A stretch of 16,458 nt of DNA. It comes from Sedimenticola sp. (GTDB lineage: Bacteria; Pseudomonadota; Gammaproteobacteria; Chromatiales; Chromatiaceae). The first letter of the stretch is position 1. Every line of letters starts with the position of its first letter. A program made the translations under genes and the position numbers. The stretch lies in contig JAUXBK010000033.1 in the NCBI GenBank assembly GCA_030619405.1, forward strand, positions 1 to 16,458, given 5' to 3'. This document shows, piece by piece, positions 1 through 7,271 of this stretch. The notes below the pieces were generated by a model that was not told the origin of the DNA, did not search any database, and saw only the letters and a program-made list of their open reading frames with translations.

Positions 1-30
1 TATGCTCCAAGGCAAGGGGCAGCTTGGACG

Positions 31-162
31 CTGTAGGGGGGATAAGCGTAGCGCATCCACCATCCTGGGCGTTGCGGCATGTGGTCAGACCATTGGTGGA
101 TGCGGCGCGCATAAGTGTAGTGCAAAACGAAAGTTCTGTGCGCGCACCTTATCCCCCCTACG
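31..162. repeat. Nested palindromic intergenic repeat (copy 1)
   Basis: An outer inverted repeat pairs 33-46 (GTAGGGGGGATAAG) exactly with 148-161. An inner one pairs 52-62 (CGCATCCACCA) exactly with 94-104. The GTAGGnnGGATnAGCGnAGCGCATCCACC style of sequence is a common intergenic repeat in proteobacterial genomes. A diverged relative lies at 4351-4424, sharing GGCGCGC, ATAAGT and a closing GCGCACCTnATCC block. No open reading frame here is credible. The element lies downstream of the isc operon, so it may fold in the 3' end of that transcript. Its function is unknown. Confidence 0.7.
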
Positions 163-217
163 AAATTACCCCGGAAAATTGAGAACTTAGGACGAAAATA
201 GCTTGAAAACCAGCTTA

Positions 218-243
218 GAGTATTTAGGGAGGAGTATTTAGGG
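218..243. repeat. Short direct repeat, GAGTATTTAGGG twice
   Basis: The 12-mer GAGTATTTAGGG occurs at 218-229 and again at 232-243, a period of 14 bases. It lies in gene-free sequence downstream of iscX. No function can be assigned. Confidence 0.5.
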
Positions 244-290
244 TCAGAGTAAAAACTTCCACCCAATATCACTGCTCCTACCTTCCGGGT

Positions 291-309
291 TCCCACGTTC
301 CGCGTGGGA
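291..309. repeat. Small hairpin repeat downstream of isc operon
   Basis: Seven perfect base pairs (TCCCACG at 291-297 with CGTGGGA at 303-309) close a 5-base loop. TTCCCACGnTCCGCGTGGGA-type hairpins recur between genes in many proteobacteria. It lies about 50 bases past the iscX stop. There is no U-tract on the minus strand, so it is not a standard intrinsic terminator, but it could protect or end the isc mRNA. Confidence 0.5.
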
Positions 310-330
310 GCCAGTCTTAAGGTGCTGCAC

Positions 331-356
331 TCTGTCTCCTGTCCTCTGTCCTCTGA
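331..356. repeat. Imperfect heptamer tandem repeat at the iscX stop
   Basis: Three roughly 7-base units (GTCTCCT, GTCCTCT, GTCCTCT) run up to the base before the iscX stop codon. Together with the elements at 31-162, 218-243 and 291-309, this accounts for most of the structure visible in the gene-free stretch 1-356. Confidence 0.5.
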
Positions 357-557
357 CTACTCCCGCTCTTCGATCCAGGCCATCTGGATCGCCTCCAGGA
401 TCTTTTCGCCGGAGTGGTCCGGGTCGTCGTCGAAATCCGGCAGAGCCATGACCCAGTTGCGCAGATCGACGAAGTTGATGTGCAGGGGGTCCACCTCCGG
501 GTGGGCCTCATCCAGTTCGATGGCAATATCCAGGGTATCGGTCCATTTCAGGCTCAT
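357..557 (-). CDS. iscX: Fe-S cluster assembly protein IscX
   Basis: A 66-residue acidic protein, the same length as E. coli IscX (YfhJ). It opens with LKWTD and carries the family's DFDDDP block (residues 40-45) followed by EKILEAIQMAWIEE near the C-terminus. IscX is a small winged-helix-like protein that binds IscS and ferrous iron and tunes the rate of cluster assembly, competing with other IscS partners. It is the last gene of the operon, starting only 2 bases after the fdx stop, so translation is probably coupled. Its stop codon abuts a tandem heptamer repeat. Identification rests on sequence similarity and operon position, which agree. Confidence 0.96.
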   Translation of the reverse strand: MSLKWTDTLDIAIELDEAHPEVDPLHINFVDLRNWVMALPDFDDDPDHSGEKILEAIQMAWIEERE

Positions 558-559
558 CG

Positions 560-898
560 TCAGTGACTCTCTGATACCATGTTGATGGTGTATTTGGGGA
601 TCTCGACCACCAGATCCTCGCCTGCCACCACCGCCTGACAGCTGAGGCGGGATTCGGGCTCCAGTCCCCAGGCCTTGTCCAGTAGATCCTCCTCGTCCTC
701 TTCCGCCTCTTCCATGGAGTCGAATCCCTCCCGGACGATAACGTGGCAGGTGGTGCAGGCACAGGACTTTTCACAGGCGTGCTCGATCTCGATGCCGTTC
801 TGGAGCGCGGCATCGCAGAGGGTGGTGCCCGGGTCGGCCTCTATCACCGCCCCCTCCGGGCAGATCTCTTCATGGGGAAGAAATATTATCTGTGGCAT
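560..898 (-). CDS. fdx: ISC-type [2Fe-2S] ferredoxin
   Basis: This 112-residue ferredoxin has the vertebrate/ISC-type ligand pattern: C42, C48 and C51 in ACEKSCACTTC, and C87 in RLSCQAV, the same numbering as E. coli Fdx. An acidic helix follows the cluster loop (EEAEEDEEDLLDKA, about 63-76), which is where this family docks IscS and other partners. Fdx supplies electrons for reducing persulfide sulfur and coupling clusters on IscU. It begins 5 bases after hscA and ends 2 bases before iscX, so it sits inside one transcription unit. Nothing is missing or unusual. Confidence 0.97.
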   Translation of the reverse strand: MPQIIFLPHEEICPEGAVIEADPGTTLCDAALQNGIEIEHACEKSCACTTCHVIVREGFDSMEEAEEDEEDLLDKAWGLEPESRLSCQAVVAGEDLVVEIPKYTINMVSESH

Positions 899-903
899 AG
901 CTT

Positions 904-2775
904 CTACTCGAAATCCTTCACGCTATGGCCAGTCATGGCCTTGCTGACACTGGCATTCATGCGGCGCTCCACGTAGAACTCGCAGACCTTTTCCAGGGTA
1001 TCGATCTGCTGTTTGATGGCCTGATGATCACTGCTGCCATAAACTTCTACCAGTTTCCCTAATTGATCTTCAATCAATTGATATTCTTCTTTATTGAGTA
1101 ACTTTTCCCCATCGTCAGCCAGGGCCGCACGGAGCGCCTCGATGCTCCGGTTCGCCGCCACCTGCTGTTCCCGCAAACGACGCGCCTCCAGATCCTCCGC
1201 TGCATGTTCGATGGAATCCCGCAACATCCCCTCGATCTCCGAATCGGTCAGACCGTAGGATGGCTTGACCAGCACGCTGGCCTGCACCCCGCTGCTCTTT
1301 TCGCGGGCCTCGACGCTCAACAGACCATCCGCATCGACCGAAAAGGTTACCTCGATGCGGGCCGCACCGGCCACCATCGGGGGTATCCCCCTCAACTCGA
1401 AGTGTGCCAGAGAACGGCAGGCACTGACCAGTTCCCTCTCACCCTGGAGCACATGGATCGCCATGGCAGTCTGGCCATCCTTGAAGGTGGTGAACTCCTG
1501 GGCCCTGGCCACTGGGATGGTGGTATTGCGGGGCACGATCTTCTCCACCAACCCCCCCATGGTCTCTATCCCCAGCGACAAGGGGATGACATCCAGCAGC
1601 AACATCTCCTCGTCCGACTTGTTGCCCACCAGAACGTCTGCCTGGACGGCGGCACCGATGGCCACCACCCGGTCCGGGTCTATGTCAGCCAGCGGCCGGG
1701 TGTGAAAAAACTCACCCACCAGCTCCCGCACCAAAGGCACACGTGTCGAGCCACCCACCAGCACCACGTCCTCGATCTCCTCTACCCGCAACTCGGCATC
1801 ACGCAGGGCCCGCCGGCAGGGGACCAGCGTCTTGCGCACCAGCGGCTCCACCAGCTGATCGAACCGTTCCCGGGTGAGTTCCCCCTCCCAGAACCCTCCA
1901 TTTCCCAGATCCACCAGGAGCGGCGCAACCGCCGCCGTCGTCAGTGACTCCTTGGCACTGCAGGCATCCCGCATCAGACGCCGCAGCATCTCGTGGTCCG
2001 CCGAGTCGTCGATCCCCGCCTGCTGCATGATCCACTCTGCCACCACCCGATCGAAGTCATCGCCCCCCAGTGCCGCGTCACCACCGGTGGAGAGCACCTC
2101 TAACACCCCGCGCTTTAGGCGCAGAATGGAGATATCGAAGGTTCCGCCCCCCAGGTCATAGATGGCATGCACCCCGTCGGAACCGTGATCGAGGCCGTAG
2201 GCCACAGCAGCGGCCGTCGGTTCGTTCAGCAACCGCAGCACCTCGAGGCCCGCCACCCTGGCCGCATCCTTGGTCGCCTGCCGCTGGGCATCGTCGAAAT
2301 AGGCGGGAACCGTGATCACCACACCCTCCAGCTCCCCACCCAGGCTCCTTTCCGCCCGCCGGGCGAGGGTCTTGAGGATCTCTGCCGACACCTCCACCGG
2401 CGTTACGTCACCCGCCACCGTGTGGATCCGCGGCACTGCACTCCGCTGTTGCTGGAACTGGTACGGGAGGCGGCTGCCCAGGGTTTTCACATCCTCGACA
2501 CCCCTGCCCAGCAGCCGCTTGACAGAAACGATGGTGTTGAGGGGGTCCAGCACCGCCTGGGCCTTGGCCTCTTCACCGACGATGACGCCATCGGATGTAT
2601 AACGAACCACCGAGGACAGCAGGTGCCGCCCGTTGTCGTCAGGCAGGGTCTCCGCCTTACCACTGCGCGCACTGGCAACCAGTGAGTTGGTGGTTCCCAG
2701 ATCGATCCCCACCGCCAGACGATGCTGGTGCGGCGCCGCAGACTGTCCGGGCTCTGAAAGCTGTAGCAGGGCCAT
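904..2775 (-). CDS. hscA: Fe-S assembly chaperone HscA (Hsp70 family)
   Basis: This specialised Hsp70 of 623 residues (E. coli HscA is 616) takes IscU, delivered by HscB, and uses ATP to drive cluster release to acceptor proteins. The N-terminal ATPase domain shows phosphate loop 1 GIDLGTTNS (about 23-31), AYDLGGGTFD-like phosphate loop 2 (IYDLGGGTFDIS, about 205-216) and the adenosine loop VLVGGSTRVP (about 338-347). The interdomain linker is LLLDVIPLSLGIE (about 392-404), followed by the substrate-binding domain and a helical lid rich in E/R/A/L. The start is supported by the family N-terminus and by close spacing to hscB (14 bases). It recognises the LPPVK motif, which is intact in the IscU encoded here. 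Confidence 0.97.
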   Translation of the reverse strand: MALLQLSEPGQSAAPHQHRLAVGIDLGTTNSLVASARSGKAETLPDDNGRHLLSSVVRYTSDGVIVGEEAKAQAVLDPLNTIVSVKRLLGRGVEDVKTLGSRLPYQFQQQRSAVPRIHTVAGDVTPVEVSAEILKTLARRAERSLGGELEGVVITVPAYFDDAQRQATKDAARVAGLEVLRLLNEPTAAAVAYGLDHGSDGVHAIYDLGGGTFDISILRLKRGVLEVLSTGGDAALGGDDFDRVVAEWIMQQAGIDDSADHEMLRRLMRDACSAKESLTTAAVAPLLVDLGNGGFWEGELTRERFDQLVEPLVRKTLVPCRRALRDAELRVEEIEDVVLVGGSTRVPLVRELVGEFFHTRPLADIDPDRVVAIGAAVQADVLVGNKSDEEMLLLDVIPLSLGIETMGGLVEKIVPRNTTIPVARAQEFTTFKDGQTAMAIHVLQGERELVSACRSLAHFELRGIPPMVAGAARIEVTFSVDADGLLSVEAREKSSGVQASVLVKPSYGLTDSEIEGMLRDSIEHAAEDLEARRLREQQVAANRSIEALRAALADDGEKLLNKEEYQLIEDQLGKLVEVYGSSDHQAIKQQIDTLEKVCEFYVERRMNASVSKAMTGHSVKDFE

Positions 2776-2789
2776 GGTTGAGTGATCCT

Positions 2790-3335
2790 TTAAAGCGCCT
2801 CGTCCAATTCGGCCTCGAGAGACTCGGCTTGGTAACGAAGCTTCTGCAAAAACTGCATCTTGCGCAGGATTTCCCGCGCCGCCTCCAGTTGTTCCGGGGT
2901 TGCGGCTTCGAACTGAACCGCCATCTGCCCCACCAGGCTGGTGATACGGCGATTGATATCAGTCATCAGTGTGGAAATGAAGCCGCAGGGATCCGGCTGG
3001 TTATGCGCCCCGGCCAGTTTTTCCCGCAGTTCCAGCTGTTCCATCAGGAAAGCCGCGTCCTGAGTGGTCTCTTTCTGCAGATCCATGTCGATGCCTTTGA
3101 GCGACAACAGGTAGCGTGCCCGACGGATGGGATCCCTCAGGGTCTCATAGGCCTCGTTGATCTGTATCGACCCCTGCATCGAGAGTCGTCGCTCCTGCTC
3201 GGACCCTTTGGCATAACGATCCGGGTGCATCACCCGCTGCAGATCCAGGTAACGTTCAGCCAACTGGTCCGCATCGATCACATAGGAGATCGGCAGCCCA
3301 AACAACTCGAAATAGTTTTTGGAAAAATCCAGCAT
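2790..3335 (-). CDS. hscB: Fe-S assembly co-chaperone HscB (J-protein)
   Basis: This 181-residue type III J-domain protein starts MLDFSKNYFELFGLP, as usual for the family. The HPD tripeptide needed to stimulate the HscA ATPase is at residues 37-39 (VMHPDRYAKG). The J-domain helix QINEAYETLRDPIRRARYLLSLKG follows at about 77-100. The C-terminal half is the three-helix IscU-binding domain (EQLELREKLAG and later helices). It lies between iscA and hscA, as in E. coli. The 71-base gap to iscA holds no gene. Confidence 0.96.
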   Translation of the reverse strand: MLDFSKNYFELFGLPISYVIDADQLAERYLDLQRVMHPDRYAKGSEQERRLSMQGSIQINEAYETLRDPIRRARYLLSLKGIDMDLQKETTQDAAFLMEQLELREKLAGAHNQPDPCGFISTLMTDINRRITSLVGQMAVQFEAATPEQLEAAREILRKMQFLQKLRYQAESLEAELDEAL

Positions 3336-3406
3336 GCCTATTTCTTGTTGGAGTTCAGCGGAGTGAGAAAAAGGGGCGGGAGAGAGATGGACGACGGCGC
3401 CTGCGT

Positions 3407-3730
3407 TCAGACATTGAAGCTCTCACCGCATCCACAGGCATCCTTTACGTTGGGGTTGTTGAACTTGAAACCTTCGTTCAGCCCTTCCTTGGTGTAGTCA
3501 AGCTCCGTACCATCGAGATAGAGCAGGCTCTTGGGGTCCACCAGCACCTTCACCCCATGGTCTTCGAACACCTGGTCATCCTCTTTCTGCTGGTCCGCAA
3601 ACTCCAGAACATAGGCCATACCGGAACAGCCGGAGGTGCGCACCGCCAGGCGGATACCGACCCCTCTGCCCCGGTTCTCGAGGAAATTCCTCACGTGATT
3701 TGCCGCCGCCTCCGTCAATGTGATTGCCAT
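3407..3730 (-). CDS. iscA: A-type Fe-S carrier protein IscA
   Basis: The protein has 107 residues, with the three conserved cysteines at C35 (TSGCSGMAY), C99 and C101 (DACGCGESF), the same positions as E. coli IscA. A-type proteins bind iron or a cluster at these cysteines and carry clusters from IscU to apo-targets, especially 4Fe-4S enzymes in aerobic conditions. The start MAITLTEAAANHVRNFL is the standard family N-terminus. It is in the usual operon slot between iscU and hscB, 75 bases after iscU. No anomaly was seen. Confidence 0.97.
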   Translation of the reverse strand: MAITLTEAAANHVRNFLENRGRGVGIRLAVRTSGCSGMAYVLEFADQQKEDDQVFEDHGVKVLVDPKSLLYLDGTELDYTKEGLNEGFKFNNPNVKDACGCGESFNV

Positions 3731-3805
3731 TATCCCAATTCCTTAACGGTCAGAGCGTGACGAGCCGGGACTCACCCCGTCTGTCACGAGAAACCCCGTG
3801 CCTGT

Positions 3806-4198
3806 TCACTCTTTGTCCTGGTTCTGCTTGGCAGCGTAATCATCGACTGCCGCCTTGATCGCATCTTCCGCCAGCACCGAGCAGTGAACCTTGACCGGGG
3901 GCAGCGCCAACTCTTCGGCGATCTCCGTGTTCTTGATCTGCTGTGCCTCTTCGAGAGTCTTCCCTTTCACCCACTCGGTCAACAGGCTGCTGGAAGCGAT
4001 CGCCGAGCCACAACCATAGGTCTTGAATTTGGCATCCTCGATCACACCCTCGTCGTTCACCTGAATCTGCAGGCGCATCACGTCACCACAGGCCGGCGCA
4101 CCCACCATTCCGGTGCCGACATTGCTCTCTTTGGTATCCAGCGTCCCGACATTGCGGGGGTTTTCATAATGATCCAGGACCTTGTCGCTATATGCCAT
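3806..4198 (-). CDS. iscU: Fe-S cluster scaffold protein IscU
   Basis: IscU is the scaffold on which clusters are built from IscS-bound sulfur, iron and Fdx electrons. The 130-residue sequence keeps the ligands C37, D39 (APACGDVM), C63 (YGCGSAIASSS) and H105/C106 (KVHCSVLAEDA), plus the HscA-recognition motif LPPVK at 99-103. Length and numbering match E. coli IscU. A GGAG ribosome site (4207-4210) lies 8 bases ahead of the ATG. Unlike in E. coli, where iscS and iscU are close together, 259 bases separate it from iscS. That gap contains hairpins and an intergenic repeat, so iscU may be expressed partly independently of iscRS. Confidence 0.98.
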   Translation of the reverse strand: MAYSDKVLDHYENPRNVGTLDTKESNVGTGMVGAPACGDVMRLQIQVNDEGVIEDAKFKTYGCGSAIASSSLLTEWVKGKTLEEAQQIKNTEIAEELALPPVKVHCSVLAEDAIKAAVDDYAAKQNQDKE

Positions 4199-4265
4199 GT
4201 TCTGATCTCCAAAATTCAGCGATCACCGGTTACCCGGTTTGGATCGATAGTTGCTGACAGGTGCC

Positions 4266-4300
4266 GGGTTCTGCAAGGCTTTTCCAGGTGCCTGGAACCC
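4266..4300. other. Nested inverted repeat in the iscS-iscU gap
   Basis: TTCCAGG (4282-4288) pairs exactly with CCTGGAA (4291-4297) around a 2-base centre. GGGTTC (4266-4271) can pair with GAACCC (4295-4300) as an alternative. The two structures share bases 4295-4297 and so are mutually exclusive. The site lies about 70 bases upstream of the iscU start in the untranslated part of the operon mRNA. It could be a protein-binding palindrome, an RNA processing or stability hairpin, or chance. Confidence 0.4.
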
Positions 4301-4350
4301 AACCTCGGACAGGCTTCTAGTACAGAAAATACTAAGTACGAGGTATCAGG

Positions 4351-4424
4351 GTGTCGGATTACGGCGCGCTCATAAGTATGTGATAACCTGAAATATCAGT
4401 GAGATGCGCACCTAATCCAACCTA
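4351..4424. repeat. Palindromic intergenic repeat (copy 2, diverged)
   Basis: GTCGGATTA at 4353-4361 pairs with TAATCCAAC at 4413-4421 with one mismatch, and GGCGCGC and ATGCGCA lie inside the arms. TGTCGGATTACGGCGC...GCGCnCCTAATCCnACCTAC is a widespread proteobacterial intergenic repeat type. The block resembles part of the element at 31-162. Its position between iscS and iscU suggests it inserted or expanded within the operon. Confidence 0.6.
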
Positions 4425-4457
4425 CATTCTGTTCGTAGGGACTTAGCATTTGAGGTA

Positions 4458-5672
4458 CTAGTGCGCTGCCCACTGTACACTCTTCAGATCGACACCCTCT
4501 TTGAACATATCCCAGAGCGGCGAGAGCTCCCGCAGCCGCGTCACCTGGGTACGTACCAGCTCGCTCACGTAGTCCACCTCTTCCTCGGTGGTGAAACGAC
4601 CGATGGTAAAACGAATCGAGCTGTGCGCCAGTTCGTCCTCGCGCCCCAGGGCGCGCAGCACGTAACTGGGCTCCAGGCTGGCAGAGGTACAGGCCGATCC
4701 GGACGATACCGCGATATCCTTCAATGCCATGATCAGGGACTCACCCTCGACGAAGGCAAAGCTCACGTTCAGGTTCCCGGCCACCCGCTGGTCCAGATCG
4801 CCGTTCAGATACACCTCTTCCATACTCTTCAAGCCATCCCAGAGGCGGTTTCTGAGGGAACGGATACGGTCATTCTCCTGCGGCATCTCCTCCCCGGCGA
4901 TACGAAAGGCCTCACCCATACCCACGATCTGATGGGTGGGCAGCGTGCCGGAGCGCATGCCACGCTCGTGACCGCCTCCGTGCATCTGCGCCTCCAGCCG
5001 CACGCGGGGTTTACGCCGCACGTAGAGGGCACCGATGCCCTTGGGCGCATAGATCTTGTGGCCCGACATGGAGAGTAGATCAACCTTCATGACCCCCATA
5101 TCCAGTGGCACCTTGCCGGCGCTCTGGGCCGCATCCACATGGAACAGGATCTTACGCCCCCGGGTCAGCTCCCCGATAGCCGGGATATCCTGGATCACAC
5201 CGATCTCGTTGTTGACGTGCATGATAGAGACCAGGATGGTATCGTCACGCAGGGCCACTTCCAGTTTTTTCAGGTCGATCAGACCGTTCGGTTCGGGGTC
5301 GAGATAGGTCACCTCGAACCCCTCCCGCTCCAACTGTCTGCAGGTATCCAGCACCGCCTTGTGCTCGGTCTTACAGGTAACGATATGCCTACCCCGCTTC
5401 TGGTAGAAGTGGGCCGCACCCTTGATCGCAAGATTGTCCGACTCGGTGGCACCGGAGGTCCACACGATCTCCTTGGGGTCTGCATTGATCAGGGCGGCCA
5501 CATCACGACGCGCCTGCTCCACGGCATCATCTGCGGCCCACCCAAACTGATGGGAGCGCGACGCGGGATTCCCGAATACACCGTCCGGCGCCAGGTAACC
5601 ACACATCTTCTCGGCAACCCGGGGATCAACCGGCGCCGTAGCCGAGTAATCCATGTAAATTGGTAATTTCAT
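4458..5672 (-). CDS. iscS: Cysteine desulfurase IscS
   Basis: This PLP enzyme converts cysteine to alanine and passes persulfide sulfur to IscU, and probably also to TusA, ThiI and other partners. It has 404 residues, like E. coli IscS. H104 (KTEHKAVLD), the PLP lysine K206 (SMSGHKIYAPKG) and the mobile-loop nucleophile C328 (SSGSACTSASLEPS) occupy the same numbers as in E. coli. The C-terminal tail ends in VQWAAH, the segment that contacts IscU in this family. A CCGGAG ribosome site lies 6 bases before ATG. It follows iscR after 41 bases. The TAG stop lies next to the 259-base gap preceding iscU. Confidence 0.98.
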   Translation of the reverse strand: MKLPIYMDYSATAPVDPRVAEKMCGYLAPDGVFGNPASRSHQFGWAADDAVEQARRDVAALINADPKEIVWTSGATESDNLAIKGAAHFYQKRGRHIVTCKTEHKAVLDTCRQLEREGFEVTYLDPEPNGLIDLKKLEVALRDDTILVSIMHVNNEIGVIQDIPAIGELTRGRKILFHVDAAQSAGKVPLDMGVMKVDLLSMSGHKIYAPKGIGALYVRRKPRVRLEAQMHGGGHERGMRSGTLPTHQIVGMGEAFRIAGEEMPQENDRIRSLRNRLWDGLKSMEEVYLNGDLDQRVAGNLNVSFAFVEGESLIMALKDIAVSSGSACTSASLEPSYVLRALGREDELAHSSIRFTIGRFTTEEEVDYVSELVRTQVTRLRELSPLWDMFKEGVDLKSVQWAAH

Positions 5673-5713
5673 CTATCGCTCCGGAGATATGGTCTATTTC
5701 TTGTTCCTGAGTC

Positions 5714-6202
5714 TCATACGTTCTGGGTCTGGGTCGAACCGATTGCACCCAGATCCACGGTGACTTCCCGCCCGTTCTGCCGTGCAGCCACCCTCTGGGC
5801 ACCCCGCTGGGTCATCAGATCATGGAGGCTGATCTGATTGAGGTAGTCATAGATGCGATCACTCAGATCGTGCCAGAGATCGTGGGTGAGGCAGCGCTCG
5901 TTGTCCTGGCAGTTGTGCGCTCCACCACAACGCGTGGTATCCACCGTTTCATCTACGGCGGATATGACAGCAGCAACGTACAGTGAATCTGCACTCCGAG
6001 CCAGTACATAGCCCCCACCCGGACCCCGCACACTGTTGACCAGCCCCTTCTTCCTCAGCCGGGAAAAGAGTTGCTCGAGGTAGGAGAGGGATATGCTCTG
6101 CCGCTCGGCAATCTCTGCCAGAGTGATCGGCCCCTTTCCTTCGTGGAAAGCCAGATCGAGCATGGCAGTAACGGCATACCGCCCTTTGGTTGTCAATCTC
6201 AC
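5714..6202 (-). CDS. iscR: Fe-S sensing transcription regulator IscR (Rrf2 family)
   Basis: IscR is an Rrf2-type winged-helix regulator that binds a [2Fe-2S] cluster and, in that form, represses the isc promoter, so the operon rises when clusters are scarce. The 162-residue sequence has the standard MRLTTKGRYAVTAMLDLA start, a helix-turn-helix with SLSYLEQLFSRLRKKGLV (about 38-55), the wing GPGGGYVLAR, and ligands C92, C98, C104 and H107, identical in numbering to E. coli. The start codon is GTG, preceded by AGGAG (6211-6215) at 8 bases. A type-1-like IscR site lies directly upstream. It is the first gene of the operon. Confidence 0.97.
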   Translation of the reverse strand: MRLTTKGRYAVTAMLDLAFHEGKGPITLAEIAERQSISLSYLEQLFSRLRKKGLVNSVRGPGGGYVLARSADSLYVAAVISAVDETVDTTRCGGAHNCQDNERCLTHDLWHDLSDRIYDYLNQISLHDLMTQRGAQRVAARQNGREVTVDLGAIGSTQTQNV

Positions 6203-6235
6203 GCTCGCTACTCCTGCAAAGTCTTCCTTTATCCG

Positions 6236-6268
6236 AATCTATAATAACCGATTAAATTAGTCAAGTAT
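6236..6268 (-). promoter_or_regulatory. iscR promoter with type-1-like IscR site
   Basis: On the minus strand a 25-base pseudo-palindrome at 6268-6244 reads ATACTTGACT-AATTT-AATCGGTTAT. This fits the described type 1 IscR-site pattern (ATAnnTGACTnnnnnAGTCnnnTAT) apart from a few positions. TTGACT (6259-6264) would be the -35 box. The -10 is either TATAGA (6238-6243, 15-base spacer) or TAGATT (6236-6241, 17-base spacer). The site would let holo-IscR block polymerase. It overlaps the last base of cysE, so no separate intergenic space exists. Confidence 0.65.
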
Positions 6269-7086
6269 CATTCCCGCTTTCCCTCGGTCGGCTCACCCTT
6301 TTCACCCACCTGGGCCTGGGTTCTGAGCAACTCCTCTGCGGTGGAGGCGATCTCACAGCTCTCCATCATCGGAATCTCGAGGTCCGGATGTTCCCCTCTC
6401 ACCTTTTTCAACACCTCACACATGATCTTCATCCGCTCATCGAGCAGATGCATGTGATCCAACATACAGTTGATAGCGTGGGCCACCGGATCCGGGGCGT
6501 CACGGGTAGCGCCATAGGCGTCGAACCCCATCTTCTTCGCCATCCTGTGACGGTGTGAGTCATCCATCTCCCTGAGAGGCCCTGCCAGTCGTCCGGGAAC
6601 GCCCACGACTGTCGCCTCTGCCGGCACCGGTTTGACCACCACCGCATTGGAGCCGATACGGGCACCCCGACCGATCTCTATCGGCCCCAGCACCTTGGCG
6701 CCTGCCCCCACGACCACATCGTCCCCCAGCATCGGGTGCCGTTGCCCCTTCTTCCAGCTGGTCCCACCCAGCGTCACCCCGTGATACAGGGTGCAATCGT
6801 CACCGATCACTGCGGTCTCACCGATCACCACCCCCATCCCGTGATCAATGAAAAAACGGCGACCGATACAGGCCCCCGGGTGAATCTCTATCCCTGTCAG
6901 CCAGCGCCCAAAGGCGGACAAAAAGCGCGCCAGCCAGCGCAGCCCGACTCCCCAGAGCCAGTGGTTCAGGCGATGCAACATCACCGCATGCACCCCCGGG
7001 TAGGTGGTAAACACCTCGAAAGCGTTGCGTGCGGCCGGGTCTCGTTCGAAGACGCAGCCAATATCTTCTTTCAGGCGCGAAAACAT
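6268..7086 (-). CDS. cysE: Serine O-acetyltransferase CysE (EpsC type)
   Basis: The enzyme makes O-acetyl-L-serine from serine and acetyl-CoA, the first committed step of cysteine synthesis. The chosen start gives 272 residues beginning MFSRLKEDIGCVFERDPAARN, the usual family N-terminus. A GTG at 7113 and an ATG at 7101 are in frame but fall at or near the likely promoter. After a helical N-terminal domain comes a left-handed beta-helix of hexapeptide repeats with IDHGMGVVIGETAVIGDDCTLYHG, then HPMLGDDVVVGAGAKVLGPI. The C-terminal tail (DPVAHAINCMLDHMHLLDER) is longer than in minimal EpsC forms. Lying directly upstream of iscR on the same strand, it may feed cysteine to IscS and read through into isc. 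Confidence 0.95.
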   Translation of the reverse strand: MFSRLKEDIGCVFERDPAARNAFEVFTTYPGVHAVMLHRLNHWLWGVGLRWLARFLSAFGRWLTGIEIHPGACIGRRFFIDHGMGVVIGETAVIGDDCTLYHGVTLGGTSWKKGQRHPMLGDDVVVGAGAKVLGPIEIGRGARIGSNAVVVKPVPAEATVVGVPGRLAGPLREMDDSHRHRMAKKMGFDAYGATRDAPDPVAHAINCMLDHMHLLDERMKIMCEVLKKVRGEHPDLEIPMMESCEIASTAEELLRTQAQVGEKGEPTEGKRE

Positions 7087-7116
7087 GGAGAAACTTCCCA
7101 TCCACAAAAGCACACT

Positions 7117-7122
7117 ATTCTA
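7117..7122 (-). promoter_or_regulatory. Possible -10 box for cysE
   Basis: TAGAAT on the minus strand lies about 30 bases before the chosen cysE ATG. This would put the transcript start near 7110 and argues against the upstream GTG as start. No convincing -35 hexamer is visible, so this is weak. Confidence 0.3.
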
Positions 7123-7182
7123 CTCGATTATTCGCTGTATTAGCCACTACTACTTCAGAGCGGCGGTGATAGGTTGAGGAGG

Positions 7183-7267
7183 CAGAAGGCAGAGCGCAGC
7201 AAATTCCGAAAGGTTCCCCGTTTTGTAACTATTCAGCACACCTTAGAATCCTGTATTCTGCCTTCTG
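7183..7267. repeat. Inverted repeat pair between trmJ and cysE
   Basis: CAGAAGGCAG (7183-7192) is the exact reverse complement of CTGCCTTCTG (7258-7267), separated by 65 bases. The right arm lies just beyond the trmJ stop. It may be an intergenic repeat remnant. No function is evident. Confidence 0.4.
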
Positions 7268-7271
7268 ATCC

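Noticed and set aside
2..190. 62-codon plus-strand frame at the window start
   Set aside because: It is formed by the palindromic intergenic repeat at 31-162 and has no ribosome site in view.
1204..1947. Long plus-strand open frame antisense to hscA
   Set aside because: It is fully inside hscA, which has every Hsp70 motif. The antisense translation is rich in H, Q, L and P and resembles no family.
2595..3497. 300-codon plus-strand frame across hscA, hscB and iscA
   Set aside because: It spans three well-supported genes on the other strand and has no ribosome site or recognisable domain; it is a shadow frame.
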